Under the pieces are notes generated by a model. The model did no database searches, was not told the origin of the DNA, and saw nothing but the letters and a program-made list of their open reading frames with translations. DNA of 64,000 nt from Salinicola avicenniae (GTDB taxonomy: Bacteria > Pseudomonadota > Gammaproteobacteria > Pseudomonadales > Halomonadaceae), in the NCBI RefSeq assembly GCF_023736115.1, contig NZ_JAKQZC010000005.1, positions 434,001 to 498,000 of the forward strand, given 5' to 3'. The position numbers and the translations under genes are program-made. Shown here piece by piece: positions 35,402 to 45,494 of the stretch (positions are counted from its first letter, which is position 1; each line of letters opens with the position of its first letter).

Positions 35402-36346
35402 TCAGACGCCCAGGCCGGCCTTCACCGCCGCCAGTCCAGGCTCTCCGTCAGCGGTCTGGACACCCTCCAGCCACGCATCGAGGGTTTCGGGATGTGCCTG
35501 TAGCCAGTCACGCGCGGCCGCCTTGGCATCTTCGCCGTCATCCATGATGCTGCCCATGACTTCGTTCTCCATGTCGAGCGTGAAGACAAGATTCTCGAGC
35601 AGTTGGCCCACGTTGCCGCATTCATCGACATAGCCGGCGCGGGTATTGGTATAGACCGTCGCACCGCCGAAATCGGGACCGAAATAATCGTCCGCGCCTG
35701 ACAGATAACCGATGTCGAAGTTGGTATTCATCGGGTGCGGTGCCCAGCCGAGAAACACCATCCACTCGTCGTTTCGGCTGCGTGCGCGTACCTCGGCGAG
35801 CATGCCGGCTTCGCTCGAGTCGACCAACGTCCAGTCACCCAGACCGAAGGCATCGTCATCGATCATTTGCTGGATGATCATGTTGCCGTCGTTGCCGGCC
35901 TCGATACCGAACAGGTTGTGGCCGAACTGGTCAGCGTGCGCATCGAGATCGGCCACCGAGGTGACGCCGGCGTCGATGACGTACTGCGGCACCGCCAGCG
36001 TGTACTTGGCGCCCTCCAGGTTGGCGCGCGGCCGATCGACCTGCCCTTTCTCGATATACGGATCGCTGATCGACTGCATCGACGGCATCCAGTTGCCAAG
36101 AAAGACGTCGAAGTCCCCGTTGGTCATGCCGGCATAGGCGACCGGCACGGATACCGTGTCGGAGGTCGCTTCATAGCCGAGTTCCTCGAGCACCACGCTG
36201 ACCAGCGCGGTGGTAGCCTGGATATCGGTCCAGCCCACTTCCGCGAAATGTACGCGCTGGCAGCTCTCGGACGACTGCGCTTGTGCCAGCGGCGCCACGA
36301 TCAGGCCCATGCCGGCCAGTGTCCATAGCAGCGAATGATGTTTCAT
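35402..36346 (-). CDS. choX: Choline/glycine-betaine ABC transporter substrate-binding protein (ChoX-like)
   Basis: This periplasmic protein binds choline or betaine for import. The 314-residue product has a clear signal peptide (about residues 1-23, ending AQAQ) and the OpuAC/ProX-type fold marks VHFAEVGWTDIQATTALVSVVLEELGY, VFLGNWMPSMQ and WMVFLGWAPHPMN, whose aromatic residues form the quaternary-amine cage in this family. GGGAG precedes the ATG. No ATPase or permease gene is next to it, so it must pair with proteins coded elsewhere. It is divergent from betI, and the shared gap holds the BetI operator, which suggests choline-responsive control. Confidence 0.88.
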   Translation of the reverse strand: MKHHSLLWTLAGMGLIVAPLAQAQSSESCQRVHFAEVGWTDIQATTALVSVVLEELGYEATSDTVSVPVAYAGMTNGDFDVFLGNWMPSMQSISDPYIEKGQVDRPRANLEGAKYTLAVPQYVIDAGVTSVADLDAHADQFGHNLFGIEAGNDGNMIIQQMIDDDAFGLGDWTLVDSSEAGMLAEVRARSRNDEWMVFLGWAPHPMNTNFDIGYLSGADDYFGPDFGGATVYTNTRAGYVDECGNVGQLLENLVFTLDMENEVMGSIMDDGEDAKAAARDWLQAHPETLDAWLEGVQTADGEPGLAAVKAGLGV

Positions 36347-36677
36347 GATGCTTGAACTCCCTCTTGCTGTTGTACGTTGTGTCTAGAGGCTTCGTCTGTG
36401 AATGCATCGTGTGACGTTGCGTCGAGCGGAAGCCTCGACCCAGGGTCCTCGTGTGATCGACCACCCACGATAACTCTGAGTTATTGAATATCGAACGTTT
36501 CATTCGACACCACAATAGACTAATTTTTATTGATTGACCGTTCAATAAAAAATATCCATACTGCTCTCATTGACCGGGTCGTGAACCAATCAAAGCGGGC
36601 CTTTCCCCGCCAACCAATGGTAAAAAAACCATCAGTAAAGATTTTCACGATCTCAGTCTCGATTAGGAGGAAAGTCC
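36347..36677. other. Divergent control region between choX and betI
   Basis: This 331-base gap has no gene. It contains the BetI operator (36526-36549), an inverted pair TCGAA-N7-TTCGA at about 36491-36507, and the promoters of choX and betIBA, which I could not place exactly. Confidence 0.55.
36526..36549. promoter_or_regulatory. BetI operator candidate
   Basis: The dyad has left arm TTTATTGA and right arm TTCAATAAA, with centre TTGACCG. It closely resembles the E. coli BetI site (TTGATTGGACGTTCAATA core). Its position between the divergent choX and betIBA genes supports choline-relieved repression of both. Confidence 0.8.
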
Positions 36678-37301
36678 GTGCCGAAACTTGGTATGCAGCC
36701 CATTCGTCGTCGCCAACTGATTCAGGCGACACTGGAAGCGATCGACGAACTCGGTCTGGCGGATGCCACGATCGCGCGCATCGCCAAACGAGCGGGAGTT
36801 TCCACGGGCATCATCAGCCACTATTTCAACGGCAAGGACGGGTTGCTGGAAGCCACGATGCGTCAGGTCCTGGCCGATCTCGGAAAAGCGGTGCAGGAAC
36901 GACGCAGTGCTCTGGGCGATGCACCGGCAAAGGCTCACCTGCACGCCATCATCGATGGCAACTTCGACCGCAGTCAGACCAGTCGCTCGGTCATGAAGAC
37001 CTGGCTGGCGTTCTGGGCCAGCAGCATGCATCACGCGCCGCTACAACGACTGCAGCGGGTCAATGACCGCCGGCTCTACTCCAACCTGAGCAGCCAATTC
37101 CGACGCGTTCTGCCCAAGCGGCAGGCGCGGGATGCCGCGCGAGGCCTGGCCGCCATGATCGATGGCCTCTGGCTGCGCGGCGCTCTGGCCCCGGAAGGGT
37201 TGAACGTCGACCGCGCTCGTCAACTCGCCTACGACTACGTTCGCGAGCAGCTGGAAGGCGGAACCCAGCGTCATCAGCCCCGGGCCAGCGACTACGCCTG
37301 A
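36678..37301 (+). CDS. betI: TetR-family choline-sensing repressor BetI
   Basis: BetI represses the choline-to-betaine genes when choline is absent. The 207-residue product has the conserved N-terminus [27 protein letters not shown], the helix-turn-helix [33 protein letters not shown], and the ligand-domain segment [30 protein letters not shown], all typical of BetI. The GTG start at 36678 has AGGAGG upstream. It leads betI-betB-betA. Confidence 0.95.
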   Translation: MPKLGMQPIRRRQLIQATLEAIDELGLADATIARIAKRAGVSTGIISHYFNGKDGLLEATMRQVLADLGKAVQERRSALGDAPAKAHLHAIIDGNFDRSQTSRSVMKTWLAFWASSMHHAPLQRLQRVNDRRLYSNLSSQFRRVLPKRQARDAARGLAAMIDGLWLRGALAPEGLNVDRARQLAYDYVREQLEGGTQRHQPRASDYA

Positions 37302-37357
37302 TCGCCACCGGCTTGCCGAATCTGACATTTCATTCGCCATTCGAGGGAGAGCGCACC

Positions 37358-38827
37358 ATGGCAGTACGCGATACACAGACACTCTACATCGACGGCCGCC
37401 ACGTTCCGGCAAGCGGCGAGCAGACCTTCGATGCCATCAATCCGGCTAACGGCGAACGCCTGGCCAGCGTACAGCAGGCGACGCAGGCGGATGTCGACAA
37501 GGCGGTCGAAAGCGCCCGGCGTGCCCAGCGTGAATGGGCGGCCCTGAGCGGTATGGAACGCTCACGCATTCTGCTGAAAGCCGTCGCCCTGCTGCGCGAG
37601 CGCAATGACGCACTGGCCGAGCTCGAGACGCTCAACACCGGCAAGCCGATCAGCGAAACCGCCAGCGTCGACGTCGTGACCGGCGCGGATGCGCTCGAAT
37701 ACTTCGCGGGCCTGGCCCCCGCCGTCGAGGGCACGCAGATCCCGCTGCGCGAAGACTCCTTCGTCTATACCCGCCGCGAGCCGCTGGGAGTGATCGGCGC
37801 CATCGGTGCCTGGAACTATCCGATTCAGATCGCCTGCTGGAAAGCGGCACCGGCACTGGCAGCGGGCAACGCCGTCGTCTTCAAGCCGAGCGAGGTCACG
37901 CCGCTGACCGCCATGAAGCTGGCGGAAATCTTTACCGAGGCCGGACTACCCGACGGGCTGTTCAATGTCGTCCACGGCGACGGCAGCGTCGGCGCGATGC
38001 TGACCGAACACCCGGGGCTGGCCAAGATCAGCTTCACCGGCGAGGTCGGTACCGGCAAGAAAGTGATGTCGGCCGCCGCCGGCTCCACGCTGAAGGAAGT
38101 CACAATGGAACTCGGCGGCAAGTCACCGCTGATCGTGTTCGACGACGCCGATCTCGACCGCGCCGCCGATGGCGCGATGATGGCCAACTTCTACTCCAGC
38201 GGCCAGGTCTGCACCAACGGGACGCGCGTTTTCGTGCATCGTTCGGTCAAGGAGGCGTTCGAGGCAAAGATCGTCGAACGCGTCGCGCGTATCCAGGCCG
38301 GCGACCCGCTCGCCCCGGCAACCAACTTCGGTCCGCTGGTCAGCTTCGAGCATCTCGACAAGGTCACAAGCTACCTGGAGATCGCCAAGCAGGACGGCGC
38401 GCGGCTGCTCGCCGGCGGTCATCGCCTGACCGACGGCGACTTCGCTAAAGGCGCCTGGGTCGCACCGACCGTCTATACCGACTGCCGGGATGACATGCGC
38501 ATCGTCAGGGAAGAGATCTTCGGCCCGGTGATGTCGATTCTGGTCTTCGATGACGAAGAGGAGGTGGTGCGCCGCGCCAACGACACCGAATACGGCCTGG
38601 CCGCCGGACTGTTCACCGAAGGCCTGAATCGCGCTCATCGCGTGATCCATCAGCTCGAAGCCGGTATCTGCTGGATCAATACCTGGGGCGACTCCCCCGC
38701 CGAAATGCCGGTGGGCGGCTACAAGCAGTCCGGGATCGGCCGCGAAAACGGGATGGAAACGCTCGCACACTACACCCAGACGAAATCGGTGCAGATCGAA
38801 ATGGGGCCGTTCGCCTCGGTGTTCTGA
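37358..38827 (+). CDS. betB: Betaine aldehyde dehydrogenase BetB
   Basis: BetB oxidises betaine aldehyde to glycine betaine, the compatible solute. The 489-residue aldehyde dehydrogenase shows [34 protein letters not shown], the cofactor loop [13 protein letters not shown], the glutamate in [10 protein letters not shown], and the catalytic cysteine in [14 protein letters not shown]. The ATG at 37358 has GAGGGAGAG upstream. A longer frame from 37313 lacks a site. It lies between betI and betA. Confidence 0.96.
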   Translation: MAVRDTQTLYIDGRHVPASGEQTFDAINPANGERLASVQQATQADVDKAVESARRAQREWAALSGMERSRILLKAVALLRERNDALAELETLNTGKPISETASVDVVTGADALEYFAGLAPAVEGTQIPLREDSFVYTRREPLGVIGAIGAWNYPIQIACWKAAPALAAGNAVVFKPSEVTPLTAMKLAEIFTEAGLPDGLFNVVHGDGSVGAMLTEHPGLAKISFTGEVGTGKKVMSAAAGSTLKEVTMELGGKSPLIVFDDADLDRAADGAMMANFYSSGQVCTNGTRVFVHRSVKEAFEAKIVERVARIQAGDPLAPATNFGPLVSFEHLDKVTSYLEIAKQDGARLLAGGHRLTDGDFAKGAWVAPTVYTDCRDDMRIVREEIFGPVMSILVFDDEEEVVRRANDTEYGLAAGLFTEGLNRAHRVIHQLEAGICWINTWGDSPAEMPVGGYKQSGIGRENGMETLAHYTQTKSVQIEMGPFASVF

Positions 38828-39024
38828 CGACACCGGACCCGCATGCCATCGCGTCGGCGTCGTGCAGCGATCCGGTTACAGGCTGCAATGACCGGCAGCC
38901 GAGACGCCACCAGCGCAGGGAGATTCACTCTCCCTGCGGGATGCCGGCCTCCATATGTCGTCGACCGGGCCCTCCGCCCGCCTTTTGATCTGCCCTTTTC
39001 CTTTCGTCTCAACCAGGAGCGTGT

Positions 39025-40713
39025 ATGCAACAGGCTCGCGAATTCGATTACATCATCATCGGTGCCGGGTCTGCCGGTAACGTACTGGCAACCCGCCTGA
39101 CCGAAGATCTCGATGTCAGCGTTCTGCTGCTGGAGGCCGGCGGCCCGGACTACCGTGCCGACTTCCGTACGCAAATGCCGGCGGCGCTGGCCTATCCGCT
39201 ACAGGGCAAGCGCTACAACTGGGCGTTCGAGACCGATCCCGAACCGCACATGGACAATCGCCGCATGGAGTGCGGGCGCGGCAAGGGGCTCGGCGGCTCC
39301 TCGCTGATCAACGGCATGTGCTACATCCGTGGCAACGCCATGGATCTCGACAACTGGGCCAGCCAGCCCGGACTCGAGACCTGGCGCTATGTCGACTGCC
39401 TGCCCTACTACAAGAAGGCCGAGACTCGCGACATCGGGCCGAACGATTACCACGGCGGCGACGGTCCCCTGAGCGTCGCCACGCCCAAGGCCGATAACAA
39501 CCCGCTCTACCAGGCCTTCATCGACGCCGGTGTCGAGGCGGGCTATCCGCGCACCGAGGATCTCAACGGCTACCAGCAGGAAGGGTTCGGACCGATGGAC
39601 CGGACCACGACCCCCAACGGCCGACGTGCCGCCACGGGCCGTGGCTATCTGGATATCGCCAAGCAGCGCGACAACCTGACGATCGTCACCCACGCGACCA
39701 CCGACCGGATTCTGTTTGAAGATCAACGGGCGGTCGGCGTCAACTACCTGCACAAGCAACTGCCGAGGCAAGCGCTGGCGCGGCGTGAGGTGCTGCTATG
39801 CGGCGGCGCCATTGCCTCGCCGCAGATCCTGCAGCGCTCAGGCGTGGGCGACCCGGCACTGCTCGAGTCCCTCGACATCCCGCTGGTGCATGCGCTCAAG
39901 GGGGTCGGGCAGAACCTGCAGGATCACCTAGAGATGTACATCCAGTACGAGTGCAAGACGCCGATTTCACTCTATCCGGCGCTCAAGTGGTACAACCAGC
40001 CGAAGATCGGCGCCGAGTGGATGCTGCTTGGCAAAGGGATCGGTGCCAGCAACCAGTTCGAGGCCGGTGGCTTCATCCGCACCGATGACCGCGAGCCCTG
40101 GCCCAATCTGCAATACCACTTTCTGCCGATCGCGATCAGCTATAACGGCAAGAGCGCCGTGCAGGCGCACGGTTTTCAGGCTCATGTCGGCTCGATGCGC
40201 TCGGAGAGCCGTGGCCGAGTGCAGCTCAAGGATCGCAATCCGCGCAGCGCGCCCAGCATCCTGTTCAACTACATGTCGACCGAGCGTGACTGGCAGGAGT
40301 TTCGTGCCGCGATTCGACTGACGCGCGAGATCATCCAGCAGCCGGCGATGGACGCCTATCGTGGCCGCGAGATCTCCCCCGGCGCTGAGGTACAGTCCGA
40401 CGCGGAACTCGATGCTTTCGTGCGCGAGCATGCCGAGACCGCGTACCACCCCTGCGGCACCTGTCGAATGGGCACCGACGAGGACGCCGTGGTCGACAGC
40501 GAAGGCCGCGTGCACGGTATCGAAGCCCTGCGCGTGATCGACGCCTCGATCATGCCGCAGATCGTCACCGGGAATCTCAATGCGACCACGATCATGATCG
40601 CCGAAAAGCTGGCCGACCGGGTCCGCGGGCGCGAGCCATTGGCACCCGCCGAGGTCGACTATTTTTGCGCCAACGGCGCCTCCGCCCGCACGGCGCCTGC
40701 GCGTTCGGCGTAA
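39025..40713 (+). CDS. betA: Choline dehydrogenase BetA
   Basis: BetA is a membrane-associated GMC-family flavoenzyme that oxidises choline to betaine aldehyde and can go on to betaine. The 562-residue product has the FAD dinucleotide motif [18 protein letters not shown] at about residues 8-25, [20 protein letters not shown] (GMC signature 1), and the C-terminal catalytic histidine region [10 protein letters not shown] plus [23 protein letters not shown] precedes the ATG. The 197-base gap after betB is larger than usual for an operon, but no terminator is evident in it. Confidence 0.95.
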   Translation: MQQAREFDYIIIGAGSAGNVLATRLTEDLDVSVLLLEAGGPDYRADFRTQMPAALAYPLQGKRYNWAFETDPEPHMDNRRMECGRGKGLGGSSLINGMCYIRGNAMDLDNWASQPGLETWRYVDCLPYYKKAETRDIGPNDYHGGDGPLSVATPKADNNPLYQAFIDAGVEAGYPRTEDLNGYQQEGFGPMDRTTTPNGRRAATGRGYLDIAKQRDNLTIVTHATTDRILFEDQRAVGVNYLHKQLPRQALARREVLLCGGAIASPQILQRSGVGDPALLESLDIPLVHALKGVGQNLQDHLEMYIQYECKTPISLYPALKWYNQPKIGAEWMLLGKGIGASNQFEAGGFIRTDDREPWPNLQYHFLPIAISYNGKSAVQAHGFQAHVGSMRSESRGRVQLKDRNPRSAPSILFNYMSTERDWQEFRAAIRLTREIIQQPAMDAYRGREISPGAEVQSDAELDAFVREHAETAYHPCGTCRMGTDEDAVVDSEGRVHGIEALRVIDASIMPQIVTGNLNATTIMIAEKLADRVRGREPLAPAEVDYFCANGASARTAPARSA

Positions 40714-40720
40714 GCCTGTT

Positions 40721-40744
40721 GCCGCGCCCGGTACCGGGCGCGGC
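40721..40744 (+). terminator. Palindromic hairpin after betA
   Basis: A perfect 24-base GC-rich palindrome (arm GCCGCGCCCG) lies seven bases after the betA stop. It lacks a T tract, so it may act as a weak terminator or as an mRNA 3'-end stabiliser. Confidence 0.55.
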
Positions 40745-40970
40745 CCCCTCGCGGCGATGTTCCGCGCCCGCTTCCACAAGTTGGTCGTCTTTCCGCCCGG
40801 CGGTCGGCGGCTATCCGAGGCATCGTGGCCAATTCCTCCGAAAACCCCTGCGCCTGTTATCCTGCCGGCTAACATTTGCGTGCTAATTGCGCATTCCGCG
40901 AACGCTGTTCCGTTACACTGCAATCGCGTCTACGCTGTGGCGACCCAAGTCGTTCCTCTCTCGTGCCGAG

Positions 40971-41001
40971 CGCAATAACGCCGCGACTCCGGCGTATTGC
41001 G
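40971..41001 (+). other. Long hairpin in the mdtA upstream region
   Basis: CGCAATAACGCCG and CGGCGTATTGCG pair over 12 bp with one bulged A and the loop CGACTC. It lies 124 bases before mdtA and has no T tract. It may be a leader structure or an operator. Confidence 0.45.
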
Positions 41002-41124
41002 GCCCGAGTGGCCGAGCCTCCCGCAGACGCGAGGCGCTGCCGGTTCGGCATTTTGTCACGACCGCGTTACATCGCGACGTTATTGAGTCACGTTACCTAG
41101 ACACTACAGGGAAAGTTTACCGCC

Positions 41125-42384
41125 ATGCCTGCTGCCCCGTCTCCGAATCGCTCCCGTCGCACCACCAGATGGGTGTGGCTGCTGTTGCTGATTGTCGTCG
41201 CGGGCGGCGCGGCCTACTACTTTTTGGCCGACGACAACTCGGCAAGCGAAGAGGAAGTTGGCACCTCGGAAAGCGCCGGCGGCCAGGCCGGCATGCCAGC
41301 CACGGCCGTGGCCGCCATCGCCGCCAGCCAGGGCGACCTGCCGCTGGAGCTGACCGCCCTGGGAACGGTAAGGCCACTGCAGAGCGTCGCCGTGCGCCCC
41401 CGCGTCGAGGGCGAGCTGCTCAGCGTCAACTTCGAGGAGGGCGAGGAGGTCCAACAGGGGCAACGGCTCGCGCGTATCGACCCGCGCGACTACCAGGCAC
41501 AGCTCGACCAGGCGCAGGGACAGCTAGCACAGGACCAGGCCCAGCTAGCCTCCGCGCGTGAGGATCTGGCCCGCTACGAGAAACTGATCGAGACCAACTA
41601 TGTCTCGCGTCAGGAGTTGGAGCAGCAGCGCCAACTGGTACGGCAGTACGAAGGCACCGTCGCCAGCGATCGCGCCAGCGTGCAGAGCGCCCAGGTGCAG
41701 CTCGACTATACCGATATCAGCGCGCCGATCAGCGGCATCGTGGGTATTCGCAACGTCGATCCCGGCAACATCGTACAGCTCGGTGACGACGACCCGATCG
41801 TCACGATCACCCAGCTCGACCCCATTTCCGTCATCTTTTCCCTGCCCAGCCGCTACGTCGACACCGTGCGCCAGCGGCTTACCAACGGTGACCGTCCCAG
41901 CGTCAGAGTGACCGGCACCGACGGCGAGACCTACCGCGGCCAGCTCTCCAGCATCGATAGCAACATCAATAGCGGCACCGGCACGATTCGCCTTCGCGCC
42001 ACGCTGGAGAATCCCGACGGCGGGCTCTATCCCAACGCCTATGTCGACGTCAGCCTGGTCTCGCAGATTCTGCGTGATCGCGTCATCGTGCCGGAGCCCG
42101 CGGTGCAGACCGGTCAGGACGGCAACTACGTCTATGTCGTCGGCGATGACGATACGGTGAGCCGCCGTGACGTCACGCTGGAAGCGACTCAGGATGGCCG
42201 CAGCGCACTCACCAGCGGGGTCGAAGCGGGCGAACGCGTCGTCGTCGATGGGGTCGACAACCTGCGCGAGGGCGCCAGCGTGCGCGTGGTCAGCGACGCG
42301 CTCCCGGGCGAGTCGAGTGACGCGGTCGCCGACGAAAACGACGCGATCGCCGACGAGCGTGACGGGGACGACGCGGCGTCATGA
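41125..42384 (+). CDS. mdtA: RND efflux periplasmic adaptor MdtA
   Basis: MdtA connects the inner-membrane RND pumps MdtB and MdtC to an outer-membrane channel. The 419-residue protein has an N-terminal membrane anchor (about residues 16-33), lipoyl halves around a short coiled coil at about 125-195 ([20 protein letters not shown]), and the beta-barrel segment [24 protein letters not shown] conserved in MdtA. The acidic C-terminal tail ([21 protein letters not shown]) is unusual and fits a halophile's acidic proteome. It overlaps mdtB by four bases. Confidence 0.9.
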   Translation: MPAAPSPNRSRRTTRWVWLLLLIVVAGGAAYYFLADDNSASEEEVGTSESAGGQAGMPATAVAAIAASQGDLPLELTALGTVRPLQSVAVRPRVEGELLSVNFEEGEEVQQGQRLARIDPRDYQAQLDQAQGQLAQDQAQLASAREDLARYEKLIETNYVSRQELEQQRQLVRQYEGTVASDRASVQSAQVQLDYTDISAPISGIVGIRNVDPGNIVQLGDDDPIVTITQLDPISVIFSLPSRYVDTVRQRLTNGDRPSVRVTGTDGETYRGQLSSIDSNINSGTGTIRLRATLENPDGGLYPNAYVDVSLVSQILRDRVIVPEPAVQTGQDGNYVYVVGDDDTVSRRDVTLEATQDGRSALTSGVEAGERVVVDGVDNLREGASVRVVSDALPGESSDAVADENDAIADERDGDDAAS

Positions 42385-45300
42385 ACCCCTCCCGCCTCTT
42401 CATCCTGCGTCCGGTCGCGACCTCGCTGGTCATGCTGGCGATCCTGATCGCTGGCGCCATGGCCTATCGCCTGCTGACGATCTCCTCGCTGCCGGAAGTC
42501 GATTTCCCGACCATTCAGGTCACCACGCTCTACCCCGGCGCCGGGCCGGACGTGATGCTGTCCCACGTTACCTCGCCGCTCGAAGACGAGCTGGGCGAGA
42601 TCTCCGGGCTCGAGGACATGAGCTCGACCAGCACCGGTGGCGCTTCGTTGATCACCTTGCGCTTCTCGCTCGACTCCGACCTGGGCGTAGCAGAGCAGGA
42701 GGTGCAGGCCGCGCTGAACCAGGCCGAGACGCTGCTGCCGGACGATCTGCCTCGCCCGCCCAGCTACAGCAAGGTCAATCCCGCGGACACCCCGATCATG
42801 ACGCTCGCCGTCAGTTCGGACACGCTCCCGCTGACCGATGTTTACGATCTGGTCGATACCCGCATGGCGCAGAAGATCGCGCAGATCAGCGGGGTCGGTC
42901 AGGTCAAGCTCGCCGGTGGCCATGAACCGGCGGTGCGCATCCGCGCGGACTCGCGCCAGCTGGCGGCTTATGGGCTCGATCTCGCCGCCGTGCGCAGCGC
43001 CGTGGCCGCGGCCAACGTCAATCAGGCCAAGGGCACGCTCTATGGGCCCTATCGTGCCTATACCATCGACGCCAACGATCAGCTGCTGTCGGCAGCGGCC
43101 TATCGGGATCTGATTCTCAAGCACGACAACGGTAGCGTGCTCCGCCTCTCGGATGTCGCCACCATCGAGGACGGCGCCGAGAACGCCTACCTCTCGGCCT
43201 GGGCCAATCGCGATGGCGCGATTCTGATCGACGTCCTGCGCCAGCCCGGCGCCAACGTGGTCGGGGTCGCCGACAGTATCAAACGCAGCCTGCCGAATCT
43301 GCAAAACACGCTGCCGGCAGCCGTGAATGTCGAGGTGCTCACCGACCGCACAACTACTATCCGCGCCGCGGTCGAAGACGTGCAGTTCGAACTGGTATTG
43401 GCGATCGGGCTGGTGATCCTGGTCACCTTCCTGTTCCTGCGCAATCTTCCGGCCACGCTGATTCCCAGCCTGGCCGTGCCACTCTCGCTGGTGGGTACCT
43501 TCGGCGCCATGTACCTGGCCGGCTTCAGCCTCAACAACCTGACCCTGATGGCGCTGACCATCGCCACGGGCTTCGTCATCGACGACGCCATTGTCGTGCT
43601 CGAGAACATCACTCGCTTCATCGAGAAAGGCGAGAAGCCTCTCGCGGCGGCACTCAAGGGTTCGCGACAGATCGGCTTCACCATCGTCTCGCTGACGGTC
43701 TCGCTGCTGGCGGTGCTGATACCGCTGGTCTTCATGAGCGGCGTGGTCGGCGTGCTTTTCCGTGAATTCGCCCTCACGTTGGCGATCTCCATCCTGATAT
43801 CCGCCTTCGTCTCGCTGACGCTAACGCCAATGCTCTGCGCACGCTGGCTGAAGCACCGCCCGCAGGCCACCGAGGAGAGCGACGATGAAGCGTTGGTGCG
43901 CGGCCGCAGCGGCCTATTCGGCCGCGTCACGCGCGGCTACGAGCACGCGCTGAATGCCGTGCTGCGCCACCAGACGCTGACCCTGCTGGTCGCCGTGGCG
44001 ACCCTTGGCGTCACCGCCCTGCTGTTCCTGGCCACGCCCAAGGGGCTTTTTCCTGTGCAGGACACCGGCGTCATCCGTGGCATGACCACCGCCACGCAGT
44101 CGACGTCGTTCGCGGCCATGAGCGCCCGCCAGCAGCAGCTGGTCGATCGCCTGCTGAAAGATCCCGCGGTGGAAAGCCTGTCCTCCAGCATCGGCATCGA
44201 CGGCACCAACACCACGCTCAACAGCGGGCGCCTGCAGATCAACCTGGCGCCGCTGGCGGAGCGCGATGGCCTGGATCAGGTATTGAACCGACTCCGCGGC
44301 CTGGATGACGATATTCCCGGCCTCTCCCTCGCGCTGCAGCCGGTTCAGGACCTGACACTCGAAGACACCATCAGCCGCTATCCCTATCAATTCTCGCTCA
44401 CCCAGGGTGACCGCCAGCGCCTGAATGACGATGTCGAGCGCCTACTTGAGCGTCTACGCCAGTCGCCGGCGATCGCCAACGTCGCAAGCGACGTACAGAA
44501 CCAGGGTCGCAAGCTGGCCGTGACCATCGACCGGGCCCGCGCCGGCCGCCTGGGCATCAGCGTCGCCGACATCGACGACGCGCTCTACGACGCGTTCGGC
44601 CAGCGCCTGATCTCGACCATTTTCACCCAGGCAAGCCAGTACCGAGTGGTGCTCTCCGCCAACGATACCGACAGCGCCGGCCCCGACGCGCTCTCTCGTC
44701 TCTATGTCACCAGCGAGGATGACGAGCTCGTACCACTATCGACGCTGGTCACGCTGGCCGAGCGCACCACGCCACTCTCGCTGCAGCGCCAGAACCAGTT
44801 TCCCTCGGCGCTGCTGTCGTTCGCGGTCGCCGACGGCCACTCCCTGTCGGACGCCTTTGCCGCCGTGGACGCAGCCGCCAAGGAAACGCTCAGCGCGCAG
44901 ACCCAGCTCGACTACCGCGGCTCGGCCCTGGCCTACACCAACTCGACCAGCGATACCCTGTGGCTGATTCTCGCGGCCATCGTCACCATGTACATCGTGC
45001 TCGGGGTGCTCTACGAGAGCTATATCCATCCGCTGACGATCCTCTCGACCCTGCCTTCGGCCGCCATCGGCGCCCTGCTCGCCCTGCAGATCAGTGGCTA
45101 TTCGCTGGGGCTCGTGGCGGTCATCGGCATCATTCTGCTGATCGGCATCGTCAAGAAGAACGCCATCATGATGATCGACTTCGCCCTCGAGGCGCAGCGG
45201 GAGCGCGGTATGCCGGCCACCCAGGCGATCCATACCGCCGCCCTGCTGCGTTTCCGGCCGATCATGATGACCACCTTTGCCGCGCTGCTCGGCGCCATGC

Positions 45301-45494
45301 CGCTGATGTTCGCCAGCGGCCACGGCGCCGAGCTGCGCCAGCCGCTCGGACTGACGATGGTCGGCGGCCTGCTCTTCAGCCAGCTGCTGACGCTGTTCAC
45401 CACGCCAGTGGTCTATCTGTTCTTCGATCGCTTGGCCGCGCGCTGGCGGCGTGATGATCAGACGGTGAACGCGGCCGACGAGGTGACGCCGTGA
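42381..45494 (+). CDS. mdtB: RND efflux inner-membrane subunit MdtB
   Basis: MdtB is one half of the heteromeric MdtBC proton-driven drug and bile-salt exporter. The 1037-residue product begins [24 protein letters not shown], has the paired proton-relay aspartates D401-D402 in [14 protein letters not shown], and the relay lysine region [17 protein letters not shown]. The twelve membrane segments and two large periplasmic loops of the family are present. It overlaps mdtA and mdtC by four bases each. Confidence 0.93.
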   Translation: MNPSRLFILRPVATSLVMLAILIAGAMAYRLLTISSLPEVDFPTIQVTTLYPGAGPDVMLSHVTSPLEDELGEISGLEDMSSTSTGGASLITLRFSLDSDLGVAEQEVQAALNQAETLLPDDLPRPPSYSKVNPADTPIMTLAVSSDTLPLTDVYDLVDTRMAQKIAQISGVGQVKLAGGHEPAVRIRADSRQLAAYGLDLAAVRSAVAAANVNQAKGTLYGPYRAYTIDANDQLLSAAAYRDLILKHDNGSVLRLSDVATIEDGAENAYLSAWANRDGAILIDVLRQPGANVVGVADSIKRSLPNLQNTLPAAVNVEVLTDRTTTIRAAVEDVQFELVLAIGLVILVTFLFLRNLPATLIPSLAVPLSLVGTFGAMYLAGFSLNNLTLMALTIATGFVIDDAIVVLENITRFIEKGEKPLAAALKGSRQIGFTIVSLTVSLLAVLIPLVFMSGVVGVLFREFALTLAISILISAFVSLTLTPMLCARWLKHRPQATEESDDEALVRGRSGLFGRVTRGYEHALNAVLRHQTLTLLVAVATLGVTALLFLATPKGLFPVQDTGVIRGMTTATQSTSFAAMSARQQQLVDRLLKDPAVESLSSSIGIDGTNTTLNSGRLQINLAPLAERDGLDQVLNRLRGLDDDIPGLSLALQPVQDLTLEDTISRYPYQFSLTQGDRQRLNDDVERLLERLRQSPAIANVASDVQNQGRKLAVTIDRARAGRLGISVADIDDALYDAFGQRLISTIFTQASQYRVVLSANDTDSAGPDALSRLYVTSEDDELVPLSTLVTLAERTTPLSLQRQNQFPSALLSFAVADGHSLSDAFAAVDAAAKETLSAQTQLDYRGSALAYTNSTSDTLWLILAAIVTMYIVLGVLYESYIHPLTILSTLPSAAIGALLALQISGYSLGLVAVIGIILLIGIVKKNAIMMIDFALEAQRERGMPATQAIHTAALLRFRPIMMTTFAALLGAMPLMFASGHGAELRQPLGLTMVGGLLFSQLLTLFTTPVVYLFFDRLAARWRRDDQTVNAADEVTP

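Larger units (their letters stand above)
40714..41124. other. Gap between betA and mdtA
   Basis: This 411-base gap holds the hairpin after betA (40721-40744), a second hairpin (40971-41001) and the mdtABC promoter, whose hexamers I could not assign with confidence. I see no credible protein gene. Confidence 0.5.
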
